From: Flavobacterium sp. UBA6195
GTDB taxonomy: Bacteria; Bacteroidota; Bacteroidia; Flavobacteriales; Flavobacteriaceae
Assembly: GCF_002422095.1 (NCBI RefSeq)
Contig: NZ_DITB01000027.1
Location: 1-34,666 of the forward strand
Reading direction: 5' to 3'
DNA length: 34,666 bases
The stretch's first letter is position 1; each line of letters starts with the position of its first letter. Below, piece by piece: positions 22,971 through 31,010 of the stretch. The position numbers and the translations under genes were made by a program. The notes below the pieces were generated by a model. It saw only the letters and a list, made by a program, of their open reading frames with translations, searched no databases and had not been told where the DNA came from.

Positions 22971-24419
22971 ATGAGCAATATCTCTTTATACGAAAAAGAA
23001 TTAGCTTTTCAGGCAGACAGAAGAAAAGCTGGTGTAGAATTCATTAAAATCATCAGTGATTTATGGTATGATAAATCAATCGAATTGGTTTTATTCCGCA
23101 ATCAATTAATCGACAAAAACGTTAGCGAAATCATCAACTTACATGAATATGCAGGTGCTTTCGTTGGAAAACCTATCAACGTTTTTGATTCAGTTGAAAT
23201 CGCAAGCGCTATTGTTGATTTAGATTTACCACCATCAAGAATTGATATTGGAAAATTAACTTACGAATATCATTTAGAAGACGATAAATACAACGATGCT
23301 AAAGCATTCGTAATCGACAAATTAAAGAATGCTAAAAACTTCCAAGAAATTAAACCAAAAGATGTGGTTTTATATGGATTTGGTAGAATTGGTCGTTTAT
23401 TAGCTCGTGAAATGATGTCGAAAATTGGAAAAGGACAACAATTACGTTTAAGAGCAATTGTTACTAGAGATAAAAATGACGCTGTTTTATTAGAAAAAAG
23501 AGCTTCATTATTACGTTATGATTCCGTTCATGGTGATTTTAATGGTTCAGTTATTGCAGATCCAGAAAACAATGCTTTATTGATTAACGGAACAACAGTT
23601 CACATCATTACAGCTAATTCTCCAGAAGAAATTGATTACACCGCTTACGGAATTGAAGATGCATTAGTAATAGACAATACAGGAGCTTTCACAACTGAAG
23701 AAGCATTAAAACGTCATTTATCTTCAAAAGGAGCTGATAAAGTTTTATTGACAGCACCAGGAAAAGGAGTTCCAAATATCGTTTACGGAGTAAATCATGA
23801 AGATTACAATCCAGATGAAGTGAACATTTTCTCTGCAGCTTCTTGTACAACTAACGCAATCACTCCAGTTTTAAAAGCAGTTGAAGATACTTTAGGTGTA
23901 GTTAAAGGACACTTAGAAACGATTCACGCGTATACAAATGACCAAAATTTAGTAGATAACATGCACAAAAAATACCGTAGAGGTCGTGCTGCTGCTTTAA
24001 ATATGGTTATTACTGAAACAGGTGCTGGAAGTGCTGTTGCAAAAGCATTACCTGCATTAGCTGGAAAATTAACTTCAAATGCGATTCGTGTACCAGTTCC
24101 AAACGGTTCATTAGTAGTATTGAATTTAGAAGTTGGAAAAAACACTTCTATTGAAGAAGTAAACAACATCATGAAAAAATACGCTTTAGAAGGGGATCTT
24201 GTAGAGCAAATTAAATACTCTTTAAATAACGAGTTAGTATCTTCAGATATCGTAGGAACTTCAGCTCCTGCTATTTTTGATAGTAACGCTACTATTGTTT
24301 CTGGAGACGGAAAAAACATTGTAATGTACGTTTGGTACGATAATGAATACGGTTATAGCCACCAAGTTATTCGTTTAGCGAAATATATTGCTAAAGTTAG
24401 AAGATATAGCTACTATTAG
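22971..24419 (+). CDS. Glyceraldehyde-3-phosphate dehydrogenase, N-terminally extended form
   Basis: The enzyme oxidises glyceraldehyde-3-phosphate to 1,3-bisphosphoglycerate with NAD(P), in glycolysis or in reverse in gluconeogenesis. At 482 residues it is about 145 longer than the usual form, all at the N-terminus: residues 1-130 are a helical region of unknown role, and the Rossmann motif GFGRIGRLLARE starts at 136. The catalytic Cys292 is in SAASCTTNAITP (288-299) and the base His319 in ETIHAYTNDQ. The C-terminal NEYGYSHQVIRLAKY pattern is intact. Extended GAPDHs of this size occur in other Bacteroidota, which may have a second, standard GAPDH. Which direction this one serves is not clear. 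It is flanked by terminators, so it is monocistronic. Confidence 0.93.
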   Translation: MSNISLYEKELAFQADRRKAGVEFIKIISDLWYDKSIELVLFRNQLIDKNVSEIINLHEYAGAFVGKPINVFDSVEIASAIVDLDLPPSRIDIGKLTYEYHLEDDKYNDAKAFVIDKLKNAKNFQEIKPKDVVLYGFGRIGRLLAREMMSKIGKGQQLRLRAIVTRDKNDAVLLEKRASLLRYDSVHGDFNGSVIADPENNALLINGTTVHIITANSPEEIDYTAYGIEDALVIDNTGAFTTEEALKRHLSSKGADKVLLTAPGKGVPNIVYGVNHEDYNPDEVNIFSAASCTTNAITPVLKAVEDTLGVVKGHLETIHAYTNDQNLVDNMHKKYRRGRAAALNMVITETGAGSAVAKALPALAGKLTSNAIRVPVPNGSLVVLNLEVGKNTSIEEVNNIMKKYALEGDLVEQIKYSLNNELVSSDIVGTSAPAIFDSNATIVSGDGKNIVMYVWYDNEYGYSHQVIRLAKYIAKVRRYSYY

Positions 24420-24435
24420 TAGATAGTTTTAAAAC

Positions 24436-24469
24436 AAAAAGCTCCTATTTTTCAATAGGAGCTTTTTTA
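24436..24469. terminator. Bidirectional terminator between GAPDH and trxB
   Basis: A 14-bp stem (24436-24449 with 24454-24467) has a 4-base loop and a T-run in both directions, as A-runs precede it on the plus strand. It lies between the convergent stops at 24419 and 24485 and can serve both genes. Confidence 0.9.
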
Positions 24470-24484
24470 TATTTGATAATCTAA

Positions 24485-25432
24485 TTACTCTTTCGCCGCT
24501 AAATAACGTTCTGCATCTAAAGCTGCCATACAACCTGTTCCCGCAGCTGTAATTGCCTGACGATATACATGATCTGCCGCATCACCAGCTACAAAAACAC
24601 CTGGTACATTTGTTTTAGAACTTCCTGGTACATTTACGATGTAACCAGTTTCGTCTAGCGTAATGTAATCCGCAAAAATATCTGTGTTTGGTTTGTGACC
24701 TATTGCTACGAAAAATCCTGTTGCTGGAATTTCTTTCGTTTCTCCTGTAGCTCTGTTTTTAACTTTTACTCCAGTAACTACTTGTCCATCACCTAAAACT
24801 TCTTCTGTTTCCGTGTGCATCAAAATTTCGATGTTTTCTGTTTTTTGTACACGTTCTGCCATAATTTTAGAAGCTCTAAATTTATCGCTACGTACTAACA
24901 TCGTTACTTTTTTACATAATTTAGAAAGGTAATGTGCTTCTTCACAAGCGCTATCTCCTGCTCCAACGATTACAACTTCTTGATTTCTATAGAAAAATCC
25001 ATCACAAACAGCACAAGCTGAAACACCACCCCCTAATTTTAAATAATGTTGTTCTGATTCTAATCCTAAATATTTAGCCGAAGCTCCAGTAGAAATAATT
25101 ACCGTTTCTGCGTGAATTTCAATCGTATCATTAATCCAAACTTTATGAATATTTCCTGAGAAATCTACTTTTGTAGCCCATCCATCACGAATATCAGAAC
25201 CAAAACGTTTTGCTTGCTCTTGCAACTGAACCATCATTTCAGGCCCGGTTACACCTTCTGGATATCCTGGAAAATTTTCTACTTCATTCGTTGTCGTTAA
25301 CTGACCCCCTGGTTGTTGCCCTTGATATAAAACTGGATTCATATTAGCTCTAGCCGCATAAATTGCTGCAGTATAACCTGCTGGACCAGAACCTATAATT
25401 AAACATTTTACTTTTTCGATTGTATCTGACAT
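24485..25432 (-). CDS. trxB: Thioredoxin-disulfide reductase
   Basis: TrxB passes electrons from NADPH through FAD to thioredoxin in the cytoplasm. The 315-residue protein has the FAD-binding GSGPAGYTAAIYAARA (14-29), the redox-active CAVC pair (Cys140 and Cys143) in SACAVCDG, and the NADPH-binding GAGDSACEEA (157-166). ATG start, length and the C-terminal GDAADHVYRQAITAAGTGCMAA segment are all standard. It has its own promoter and shares a bidirectional terminator with GAPDH, so it is probably monocistronic. No thioredoxin gene is in the window. Confidence 0.97.
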   Translation of the reverse strand: MSDTIEKVKCLIIGSGPAGYTAAIYAARANMNPVLYQGQQPGGQLTTTNEVENFPGYPEGVTGPEMMVQLQEQAKRFGSDIRDGWATKVDFSGNIHKVWINDTIEIHAETVIISTGASAKYLGLESEQHYLKLGGGVSACAVCDGFFYRNQEVVIVGAGDSACEEAHYLSKLCKKVTMLVRSDKFRASKIMAERVQKTENIEILMHTETEEVLGDGQVVTGVKVKNRATGETKEIPATGFFVAIGHKPNTDIFADYITLDETGYIVNVPGSSKTNVPGVFVAGDAADHVYRQAITAAGTGCMAALDAERYLAAKE

Positions 25433-25455
25433 AACTTTTAATCTTTTAAGAATAG

Positions 25456-25463
25456 CAAATGTA
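25456..25463 (-). promoter_or_regulatory. -7 promoter box of trxB
   Basis: On the minus strand TACATTTG, followed by C, fully matches TAnnTTTG and lies 23 bases before the trxB start. The upstream region is too A/T-rich to pick a -33 element. Confidence 0.55.
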
Positions 25464-25531
25464 AGTTTTTAATTAAAATTATTTCTTAAAATTGAATTAG
25501 TTTTAACTATAAATCTATAGTTTTTTAAAAT

Positions 25532-25562
25532 AAAAAAACCTTCCTGAAGTTTCAAGAAGGTT
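25532..25562 (-). terminator. Rho-independent terminator after tRNA-Pro
   Basis: On the minus strand an 11-bp stem with one G-T pair (arms 25552-25562 and 25537-25547, 4-base loop) is followed by a T-run. It starts just after the tRNA 3' end. Confidence 0.8.
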
Positions 25563-25565
25563 TTG

Positions 25566-25640
25566 TCGGGGTGGCAGGATTCGAACCTGCGGCCTCCTGC
25601 TCCCAAAGCAGGCGCGATAACCGGGCTACGCTACACCCCG
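25566..25640 (-). tRNA. tRNA-Pro (anticodon TGG)
   Basis: The minus strand folds as a tRNA. The acceptor stem is CGGGGTG at the 5' end paired with CACCCCG. The anticodon stem CCTGC/GCAGG holds the loop TTTGGGA, so the anticodon is TGG. The T arm carries GGTTCGAATCC. It is 75 bases to the discriminator A, and CCA is not encoded, so it would be added after transcription. TGG with a modified wobble U would read all or most CCN codons. It has a very good promoter upstream and a terminator directly downstream. Confidence 0.97.
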
Positions 25641-25652
25641 AATTTGTGAGTG

Positions 25653-25683
25653 CAAATATAGAACTAATTTCTCTTGTTCCAAA
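25653..25683 (-). promoter_or_regulatory. Promoter of tRNA-Pro
   Basis: On the minus strand TTTG, a 19-base spacer and TATATTTG form a complete match to the Bacteroidota consensus, 12 bases before the tRNA 5' end. It is the best promoter in the window. Confidence 0.8.
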
Positions 25684-25796
25684 TAAATCCATTCTTTTTT
25701 TAAAATAAATTTTCAGTCTTTTTCAAACTATATTTTTTTAGCACTTATTCGTTAAACTTTCTAACCAAAAACAAAAAACACTTAGAATATTATTTC

Positions 25797-25804
25797 TATT
25801 TTTG
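25797..25804 (+). promoter_or_regulatory. -7 promoter box of the udk operon
   Basis: TATTTTTG, followed by C, is a full match to TAnnTTTG and lies 27 bases before ATG 25832. A -33 TTG is not evident. A TTG start inside the box (25802) is therefore unlikely to be used for translation. Confidence 0.5.
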
Positions 25805-25831
25805 CTAAAATTAAACAAGACAACCTTTTAT

Positions 25832-26440
25832 ATGCTAATTATTGGAATTGCCGGAGGTACCGGAAGTGGAAAAACAACAGTTGTTCATCAGATTATGAAT
25901 GAGTTACCCGCTACTGAAGTTGGTATCATTTCTCAGGACTCCTATTACAAGGAAACGCATCATTTAAGTTATGAGGAGCGTACTAAAATCAATTTCGATC
26001 ATCCAAGAGCGATTGACTTTGAATTGTTAGTAGCCCATCTTAAAGATTTAAAAGCTGGAAAAACCATTGAACAACCGGTTTATTCATTCGTAACTCACGA
26101 CAGAACTGACGATAAAGTCATCACACATCCAAGAAAAGTAATGATTGTTGAAGGCATCTTAATTCTAACCAATCCCGAATTAAGAGACATGTTTGACATT
26201 AAAGTTTACGTTCATGCCGATTCTGACGAGCGTTTGATTCGTCGTTTAAAACGCGACATTGCAGAACGTGGTCGTGATATGGAAGAGGTTTTGAATCGTT
26301 ATCAAACCACTTTAAAACCAATGCACGAACAATTCATCGAGCCTACTAAAGCATTTGCTGATATTATTATTCCAAATGACAAATACAATACGGTTGCTAT
26401 CGACGTAGTGCGCGCCGTAATTAATCAAAGAATCGCATAA
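25832..26440 (+). CDS. udk: Uridine kinase
   Basis: I chose ATG 25832 (202 residues), which places the P-loop GGTGSGKTT at residues 8-16 as usual. Uridine kinase phosphorylates uridine and cytidine with ATP or GTP in pyrimidine salvage. Conserved elements are ISQDSYYK (about 34-41), FDHPRAIDF (58-66), the GILIL segment (about 114) and RRLKRDIAERGRD (about 140-152). The length fits the short bacterial Udk. The stop overlaps the ATG of the next gene by one base, so translation is probably coupled. Confidence 0.95.
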   Translation: MLIIGIAGGTGSGKTTVVHQIMNELPATEVGIISQDSYYKETHHLSYEERTKINFDHPRAIDFELLVAHLKDLKAGKTIEQPVYSFVTHDRTDDKVITHPRKVMIVEGILILTNPELRDMFDIKVYVHADSDERLIRRLKRDIAERGRDMEEVLNRYQTTLKPMHEQFIEPTKAFADIIIPNDKYNTVAIDVVRAVINQRIA

Positions 26441-26793
26441 TGAACAAAATCAAGAATTTAATTGCCAGATATCCGTTTTTAGCGTTCGTAATGAATCGCT
26501 ACGTTTTGGTGTTAATTCTTTTTTCTGTTTGGATGCTTTTTTTCGACAATTACTCTTATTTAGAACACCGCGTTTTGGATAAGGAAATTGAAGAAATTGA
26601 AGATAATATTCAGTACTATAAAACTGAAATTAAAAAAGACAGCATAAAAATCAAAGAATTGAAAAATGATGATCGTGTAGAAAAATACGCTCGCGAGAAA
26701 TATTACATGAAACGCGATAACGAAGACATCTACATCATCGAATTTGAAGACGAAAAGAAAGCGGCTGCCGAAAAAACAACTAGTAACAATTAA
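26440..26793 (+). CDS. Septum formation initiator family protein (FtsB/DivIC-like)
   Basis: The 117-residue protein has one membrane helix (about 20-36: RYVLVLILFSVWMLFF) followed by a coiled coil (about 42-80, rich in Glu, Ile and Lys heptads). A conserved end pattern, DRVEKYAREKYYMKRDNEDIYIIEFE, follows. That is the FtsB/DivIC layout: these bitopic proteins form the FtsL-FtsQ bridge of the divisome, with the coiled coil in the periplasm. The REKYYMKR-type motif is the family signature. It overlaps udk by one base and is followed by mutA after 11 bases. Confidence 0.88.
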   Translation: MNKIKNLIARYPFLAFVMNRYVLVLILFSVWMLFFDNYSYLEHRVLDKEIEEIEDNIQYYKTEIKKDSIKIKELKNDDRVEKYAREKYYMKRDNEDIYIIEFEDEKKAAAEKTTSNN

Positions 26794-26804
26794 ATAGATA
26801 ATTC

Positions 26805-28166
26805 GTGGCTAACAACAATTTATTTTCCGATTTTGAAGCCGTTTCTTCTAAACAATGGAAGCAACAAATTCAATACGAACTAAAAGGTGCTGATTATAAC
26901 GAAACCTTAGTTTGGGAAAGTCCAGAAGGGATTAAAGTAAAACCGTTTTATCACAATGATGAAACTGCGGTAAATCTTGATGCAATCACTCCTTCAAAAC
27001 CTTTTGCAATCGTTCAAAATATTTTTGTTCATGATGTTCAAAAATCAAATGCTCGTGCACTAGAAACATTACAAAGAGGAGCTGAAAGTGTTCGTTTTAC
27101 TTTAGAAAATGATGCCGTTTCAATTGACGAATTGATGCAAAATCTTCCGTTAGAAAACGTGAATTATTATTTCAATTTACCTTTTCTTTCTGTAGAATTT
27201 TCGAATAAAATCAATGATTTCACTACAAAAAGTAAAGCTAACATCTTTATTCAAAATGATCCAATCGGACAATTAGTAAAAGATGGCAATTGGTTTGAAA
27301 ATCTTGAAAAAGATTTTGAGAAATTAAATACAATTACTTCAAAAACAGCTGTTCCATTCTTAACAATTTCAAGCGGAATTTATCAAAATGCGGGTGCGAA
27401 TATCCTACAACAATTGGCTTACACTTTAGCACATGCAAACGAATATTTCAACAGAATTTCAGCTATCAACCAACCGATTACAATTGAAGTTGCTGTTGGA
27501 ACGAATTACTTTTTTGAAATCGCAAAACTTAGAGCCTTACGAATATTATTCAACACATTAGCATCAGAATACAATCAGAATTTCGATTGTCATATCATCG
27601 CAACTCCAACAAAACGTAACAAAACCTTATACGATTACAATGTGAACATGTTGCGTACGACTACGGAATGTATGAGTGCAATTCTTGGTGGAGCTGATGC
27701 TATTGCCAATTTAGCTTATGATGCTATCTATCACAAAGACAATGAGTTTGGCGATAGAATTTCAAGAAACCAATTATTAGTTTTAAAACACGAAAGTTAT
27801 TTTGATAAAGTGAATAATCCTGCAGATGGTGCTTATTACATTGAAACTTTAACAGAACAATTAGCCGAAAAAGCTTTAGAATTATTCAAAGACATCGAGA
27901 AAAATGGCGGACTGATTTCGCAATTAATCGATGGAACAATTCAAAGAAAAATCAACGAAAGCGCTCAAAAAGAACAAGAACTTTTCGATTCAGGAAAAGA
28001 AGTTTTATTAGGAACCAACAAGTATCCAAACAAAAACGACCAAATGAAAAACGATTTGGAATTGTATCCTTTCGTAAAACAAAACGCCAGAAAAACATTA
28101 ATCACACCGATTATCGAAAAACGATTGGCAGAAAAATTAGAACAAGAACGATTAGCTTCGGAATAA
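26805..28166 (+). CDS. mutA: Methylmalonyl-CoA mutase small (beta) subunit
   Basis: Together with MutB this subunit forms the adenosylcobalamin enzyme that interconverts succinyl-CoA and methylmalonyl-CoA, used in propionate and branched-chain metabolism. The start is GTG 26805. The 453 residues align with the TIM-barrel part of the family (QWKQQIQYELKGADY near 13-27, ETLVWESPEGIKVKPFY, TTECMSAILGGADAI near 285). The small subunit lacks catalytic residues. It is much shorter than the roughly 620-residue actinobacterial form because the degenerate C-terminal cobalamin-like domain is absent, a pattern I recall in Flavobacteriia. A toxin-antitoxin pair separates it from mutB. Confidence 0.92.
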   Translation: MANNNLFSDFEAVSSKQWKQQIQYELKGADYNETLVWESPEGIKVKPFYHNDETAVNLDAITPSKPFAIVQNIFVHDVQKSNARALETLQRGAESVRFTLENDAVSIDELMQNLPLENVNYYFNLPFLSVEFSNKINDFTTKSKANIFIQNDPIGQLVKDGNWFENLEKDFEKLNTITSKTAVPFLTISSGIYQNAGANILQQLAYTLAHANEYFNRISAINQPITIEVAVGTNYFFEIAKLRALRILFNTLASEYNQNFDCHIIATPTKRNKTLYDYNVNMLRTTTECMSAILGGADAIANLAYDAIYHKDNEFGDRISRNQLLVLKHESYFDKVNNPADGAYYIETLTEQLAEKALELFKDIEKNGGLISQLIDGTIQRKINESAQKEQELFDSGKEVLLGTNKYPNKNDQMKNDLELYPFVKQNARKTLITPIIEKRLAEKLEQERLASE

Positions 28167-28193
28167 TTTCGTAACTTTCAGAAAAAGAAGACC

Positions 28194-28427
28194 ATGGAAG
28201 CAATTAGAAGATTTGTAAAAGTAAAAAATCATCAAGTAAACATCACTTTGCCTGAAGATTTCAATGCTGAAGAAGTAGAAGTGATTATTCTTCCAACTTC
28301 CAAGGAATATCAAATTCCGCAATGGCAAATTGATGAAGTTAGAGAACGAACCGAAAATTACTTAAAGAATCCAGAAAGCGCAACAGACTACGAGGATTTT
28401 TTAAAAGAACTTGGAGATGAACTTTAA
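28194..28427 (+). CDS. Antitoxin of a ParE/RelE-type module
   Basis: The 77-residue protein has a short beta-rich N-terminus (AIRRFVKVKNHQVNITLPEDF), which may bind DNA, and an acidic C-terminal tail (NPESATDYEDFLKELGDEL) typical of the toxin-wrapping part of antitoxins. The middle, QWQIDEVRERTENYLKNPES, recalls the addiction-module component family paired with RelE/ParE toxins. Its stop overlaps the start of the toxin gene by 11 bases, the usual translational coupling that keeps antitoxin in excess. It begins 27 bases after the mutA stop. Confidence 0.8.
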   Translation: MEAIRRFVKVKNHQVNITLPEDFNAEEVEVIILPTSKEYQIPQWQIDEVRERTENYLKNPESATDYEDFLKELGDEL

Positions 28428-28710
28428 GATTTTAATTCTAGAAGAAGCTAAATCCGATGTTCGAGAAAGTATCGCTTGGTATAAAAACATCAATCCAATG
28501 CTTTCAAAAAGATTTGCTAATTCTTTTAATAATAGTGTTAAACAAATAAAAGAAAATCCATTTCGATACCAAATTAGATATGATGAAATCCGAGTAGTTT
28601 TATTAAAAACTTTCCCTTATCTAATTCATTTTAGTATTGATAATGAAACAATAGTGATTAAAGCTGTTCTTCATACATCGAGAAACAGCAGAATCAACAA
28701 AATATTTTAA
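28417..28710 (+). CDS. ParE/RelE-family toxin
   Basis: I chose ATG 28417 (97 residues); a TTG at 28411 is also in frame. The sequence follows the ParE/RelE fold: beta strand MNFKILILEEAKSDV, two helices (RESIAWYKNIN and LSKRFANSFNNSVKQIKENP), then FRYQIRYDEIRVVLLKTFPYLIHF and a last strand with VIKAVLHTSRN. The LHTSRN ending is common in Bacteroidota ParE-like proteins. ParE poisons gyrase and RelE cuts mRNA on the ribosome; the two cannot be separated here by sequence alone, though the lack of an obvious RelE catalytic set favours ParE-like. It lies between mutA and mutB, 11 bases upstream of mutB. Confidence 0.88.
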   Translation: MNFKILILEEAKSDVRESIAWYKNINPMLSKRFANSFNNSVKQIKENPFRYQIRYDEIRVVLLKTFPYLIHFSIDNETIVIKAVLHTSRNSRINKIF

Positions 28711-28721
28711 TTGCAAAAGCA

Positions 28722-30851
28722 ATGAGAAAAGATATACAACATTTAACTTTGGAGAAATCCAAAAACTTGAAACCTCAAACGTTAAACTTGGAACAAAAGT
28801 TTACAACTGCAGAAGGAATTGAAGTTAAACCAACCTATTCTAAAGAAGATATTTCCGATTTAGAACACCTTGGTTTTGGAGCAGGTTTTGCACCCAATTT
28901 ACGCGGACCTTACGCTACCATGTACGTACGCCGACCATGGACTATTCGTCAATATGCGGGATTTTCAACTGCGGAAGAAAGTAATGCTTTTTACAGAAGA
29001 AATCTTGCCGCTGGACAAAAAGGTTTATCCGTTGCCTTCGATTTAGCTACACACAGAGGTTACGACTCAGACCACGAAAGAGTAGTGGGTGACGTCGGAA
29101 AAGCGGGAGTTGCGATTGACTCGGTGGAAGATATGAAAGTACTTTTCGACCAAATTCCGTTAGGGGAAATGTCGGTTTCTATGACGATGAATGGTGCAGT
29201 TTTACCAATTATGGCATTCTACATCGTAGCTGCAGAAGAACAAGGCGTTGCTCCTAACCTATTGTCGGGAACAATTCAGAATGATATTTTGAAGGAATTC
29301 ATGGTGCGAAATACCTATATTTATCCACCAACACCTTCGATGAAAATTATTGCAGATATTTTTGAATATACAAGTAAAAACATGCCGAAATTCAACTCGA
29401 TTTCGATTTCGGGTTACCACATGCAAGAAGCGGGTGCTACTGCTGATATTGAATTGGCGTACACTTTAGCAGATGGTTTGGAATACATTCGTACTGGTTT
29501 AGCTGCTGGAATGGATATTGACACCTTCGCTCCTCGCCTTTCTTTTTTCTGGGCGATTGGAATGAACCATTTTATGGAAATTGCTAAAATGCGTGCTGGT
29601 CGTATGCTTTGGGCAAAACTATTAAAACAATTCAATCCAAAAGACGAAAAATCATTAGCTTTAAGAACGCATTGCCAAACTTCGGGTTGGAGTTTAACGG
29701 AGCAAGATCCTTTTAATAACGTGGCTCGAACTGCTATTGAAGCAGCAGCCGCAGCTTTTGGAGGAACTCAATCGTTACACACGAATGCTTTGGACGAAGC
29801 AATTGCTTTACCAACCGATTTCTCCGCACGAATTGCTCGTAATACGCAAATCTTTTTGCAAGAAGAAACTAAAATCTGTAAAACGGTTGACCCTTGGGCA
29901 GGAAGTTATTATGTAGAAAGTTTAACAGCAGAAATTGCTGAAAAAGCTTGGGCTTTAATTCAAGAGGTTGAAGAATTAGGCGGAATGACCAAAGCGATTG
30001 AAGCGGGGATTCCAAAATTAAGAATTGAAGAAGCTGCAGCACGAAAACAAGCCCGTATCGACAGTGGACAAGATATTATTGTTGGGGTGAACAAATACCG
30101 TTTGGAAAAAGAAGATCCGTTACATATTTTGGATGTGGACAACCAAATGGTGCGCAAACAACAAATTGAACGTTTAGAACAAATTAAAGCAACTCGTGAT
30201 AACGATAAAGTTGCCAAATGTTTAGCGAAATTAACTGAATGCGCCAAAACAGGTAACGGGAACTTATTAGATTTAGCCGTAGATGCTGCACGTAACAGAG
30301 CCACTTTAGGCGAAATTAGCGATGCATTAGAAACTGTTTTCGGGAGATATAAAGCACAAATTAGAAGTTTTAGCGGCGTGTATAGTAAAGAAATTAAAAA
30401 CGACGAAAGTTTTGAAAAAGCAAAACAATTAGCCGATGCTTTCGCGAAGAAAGAAGGGCGTCGTCCTCGTATTATGATTGCGAAAATGGGACAAGACGGT
30501 CACGATCGTGGTGCTAAAGTAGTTGCAACTGGTTATGCCGACGTAGGTTTTGACGTGGACATTGGACCATTATTCCAAACGCCACAAGAAGCTGCGAAAC
30601 AAGCGGTAGAAAACGACGTACACATTTTAGGCGTTTCTTCTTTAGCAGCGGGACACAAAACTTTAGTACCACAAGTAATTGAAGAACTAAAAAAATATGG
30701 AAGAGAAGATATCATGGTAATTGTTGGTGGCGTTATACCAGCACAAGACTACCAATTCTTATTCGACGCCGGAGCTGTAGCCGTTTTTGGTCCTGGAACT
30801 AAAATTAGCGATGCCGCGATTACGATTTTGGAGGTTTTATTGGAGGATTAA
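28722..30851 (+). CDS. mutB: Methylmalonyl-CoA mutase large (alpha) subunit
   Basis: The 709-residue catalytic subunit has the TIM barrel (about 30-560), with the strongly conserved substrate region around YATMYVRRPWTIRQYAGFSTAEESN (about 65-89) and ATHRGYDSDH. The cobalamin domain starts near 580 and carries GQDGHDRG (590-597), where His594 is the lower ligand of cobalt in the DxHxxG motif, plus the SSLAAGH and VGGVIP glycine motifs. It is complete. Residues about 11-25 (EKSKNLKPQTLNLEQ) are encoded by a heptamer repeat tract and lie in an N-terminal segment that differs from relatives. A terminator follows, so this is the end of the operon that includes udk, divIC-like, mutA and the toxin-antitoxin pair. 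Confidence 0.97.
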   Translation: MRKDIQHLTLEKSKNLKPQTLNLEQKFTTAEGIEVKPTYSKEDISDLEHLGFGAGFAPNLRGPYATMYVRRPWTIRQYAGFSTAEESNAFYRRNLAAGQKGLSVAFDLATHRGYDSDHERVVGDVGKAGVAIDSVEDMKVLFDQIPLGEMSVSMTMNGAVLPIMAFYIVAAEEQGVAPNLLSGTIQNDILKEFMVRNTYIYPPTPSMKIIADIFEYTSKNMPKFNSISISGYHMQEAGATADIELAYTLADGLEYIRTGLAAGMDIDTFAPRLSFFWAIGMNHFMEIAKMRAGRMLWAKLLKQFNPKDEKSLALRTHCQTSGWSLTEQDPFNNVARTAIEAAAAAFGGTQSLHTNALDEAIALPTDFSARIARNTQIFLQEETKICKTVDPWAGSYYVESLTAEIAEKAWALIQEVEELGGMTKAIEAGIPKLRIEEAAARKQARIDSGQDIIVGVNKYRLEKEDPLHILDVDNQMVRKQQIERLEQIKATRDNDKVAKCLAKLTECAKTGNGNLLDLAVDAARNRATLGEISDALETVFGRYKAQIRSFSGVYSKEIKNDESFEKAKQLADAFAKKEGRRPRIMIAKMGQDGHDRGAKVVATGYADVGFDVDIGPLFQTPQEAAKQAVENDVHILGVSSLAAGHKTLVPQVIEELKKYGREDIMVIVGGVIPAQDYQFLFDAGAVAVFGPGTKISDAAITILEVLLED
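28753..28794. repeat. Heptamer repeat tract inside mutB
   Basis: Six consecutive 7-base units in one register mostly end in AAAC (for example TTGAAAC, CTCAAAC, GTTAAAC). They code for the N-terminal residues 11-24 of MutB. Confidence 0.7.
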
Positions 30852-30860
30852 TTTATCGTT

Positions 30861-30889
30861 GTCATTTCGACAAACGAGAAATCACATAA
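30861..30889. repeat. Short interspersed repeat after mutB
   Basis: GTCATTTCGACAAACGAG and the following AAATCACATAA resemble a unit I recall scattered in flavobacterial intergenic DNA. Only one copy is in this window, so family membership is from memory. Confidence 0.4.
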
Positions 30890-30893
30890 TTTT

Positions 30894-30924
30894 AAAACAC
30901 CAGCAGAAATGTTGGTGTTTTTTT
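30894..30924 (+). terminator. Rho-independent terminator of the mutB operon
   Basis: A 12-bp stem with one G-T pair (30894-30905 with 30910-30921), closed by a GAAA tetraloop and followed by a T-run, begins 43 bases after the mutB stop. Confidence 0.88.
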
Positions 30925-30957
30925 ATGCGTAAAAATTTGTTAACAACTATAGAAACC

Positions 30958-30992
30958 ATGCTTACAATTGTAAGCGGGTCAATTGTAAGCAT
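30958..30992. promoter_or_regulatory. Palindromic operator before the Cro/C-protein-like gene
   Basis: ATGCTTACAATTG (30958-30970) is exactly complementary to 30980-30992, and inside it GCTTACAATTGTAAGC (30960-30975) is itself a perfect 16-base palindrome. This gives three half-sites CAATTGTAAGC or its complement, upstream of an XRE-type gene that starts at 31011. The tandem symmetric half-sites resemble operators of restriction-modification controller proteins, which autoregulate. Confidence 0.75.
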
Positions 30993-31010
30993 AACAATAA
31001 ATTTATAACC

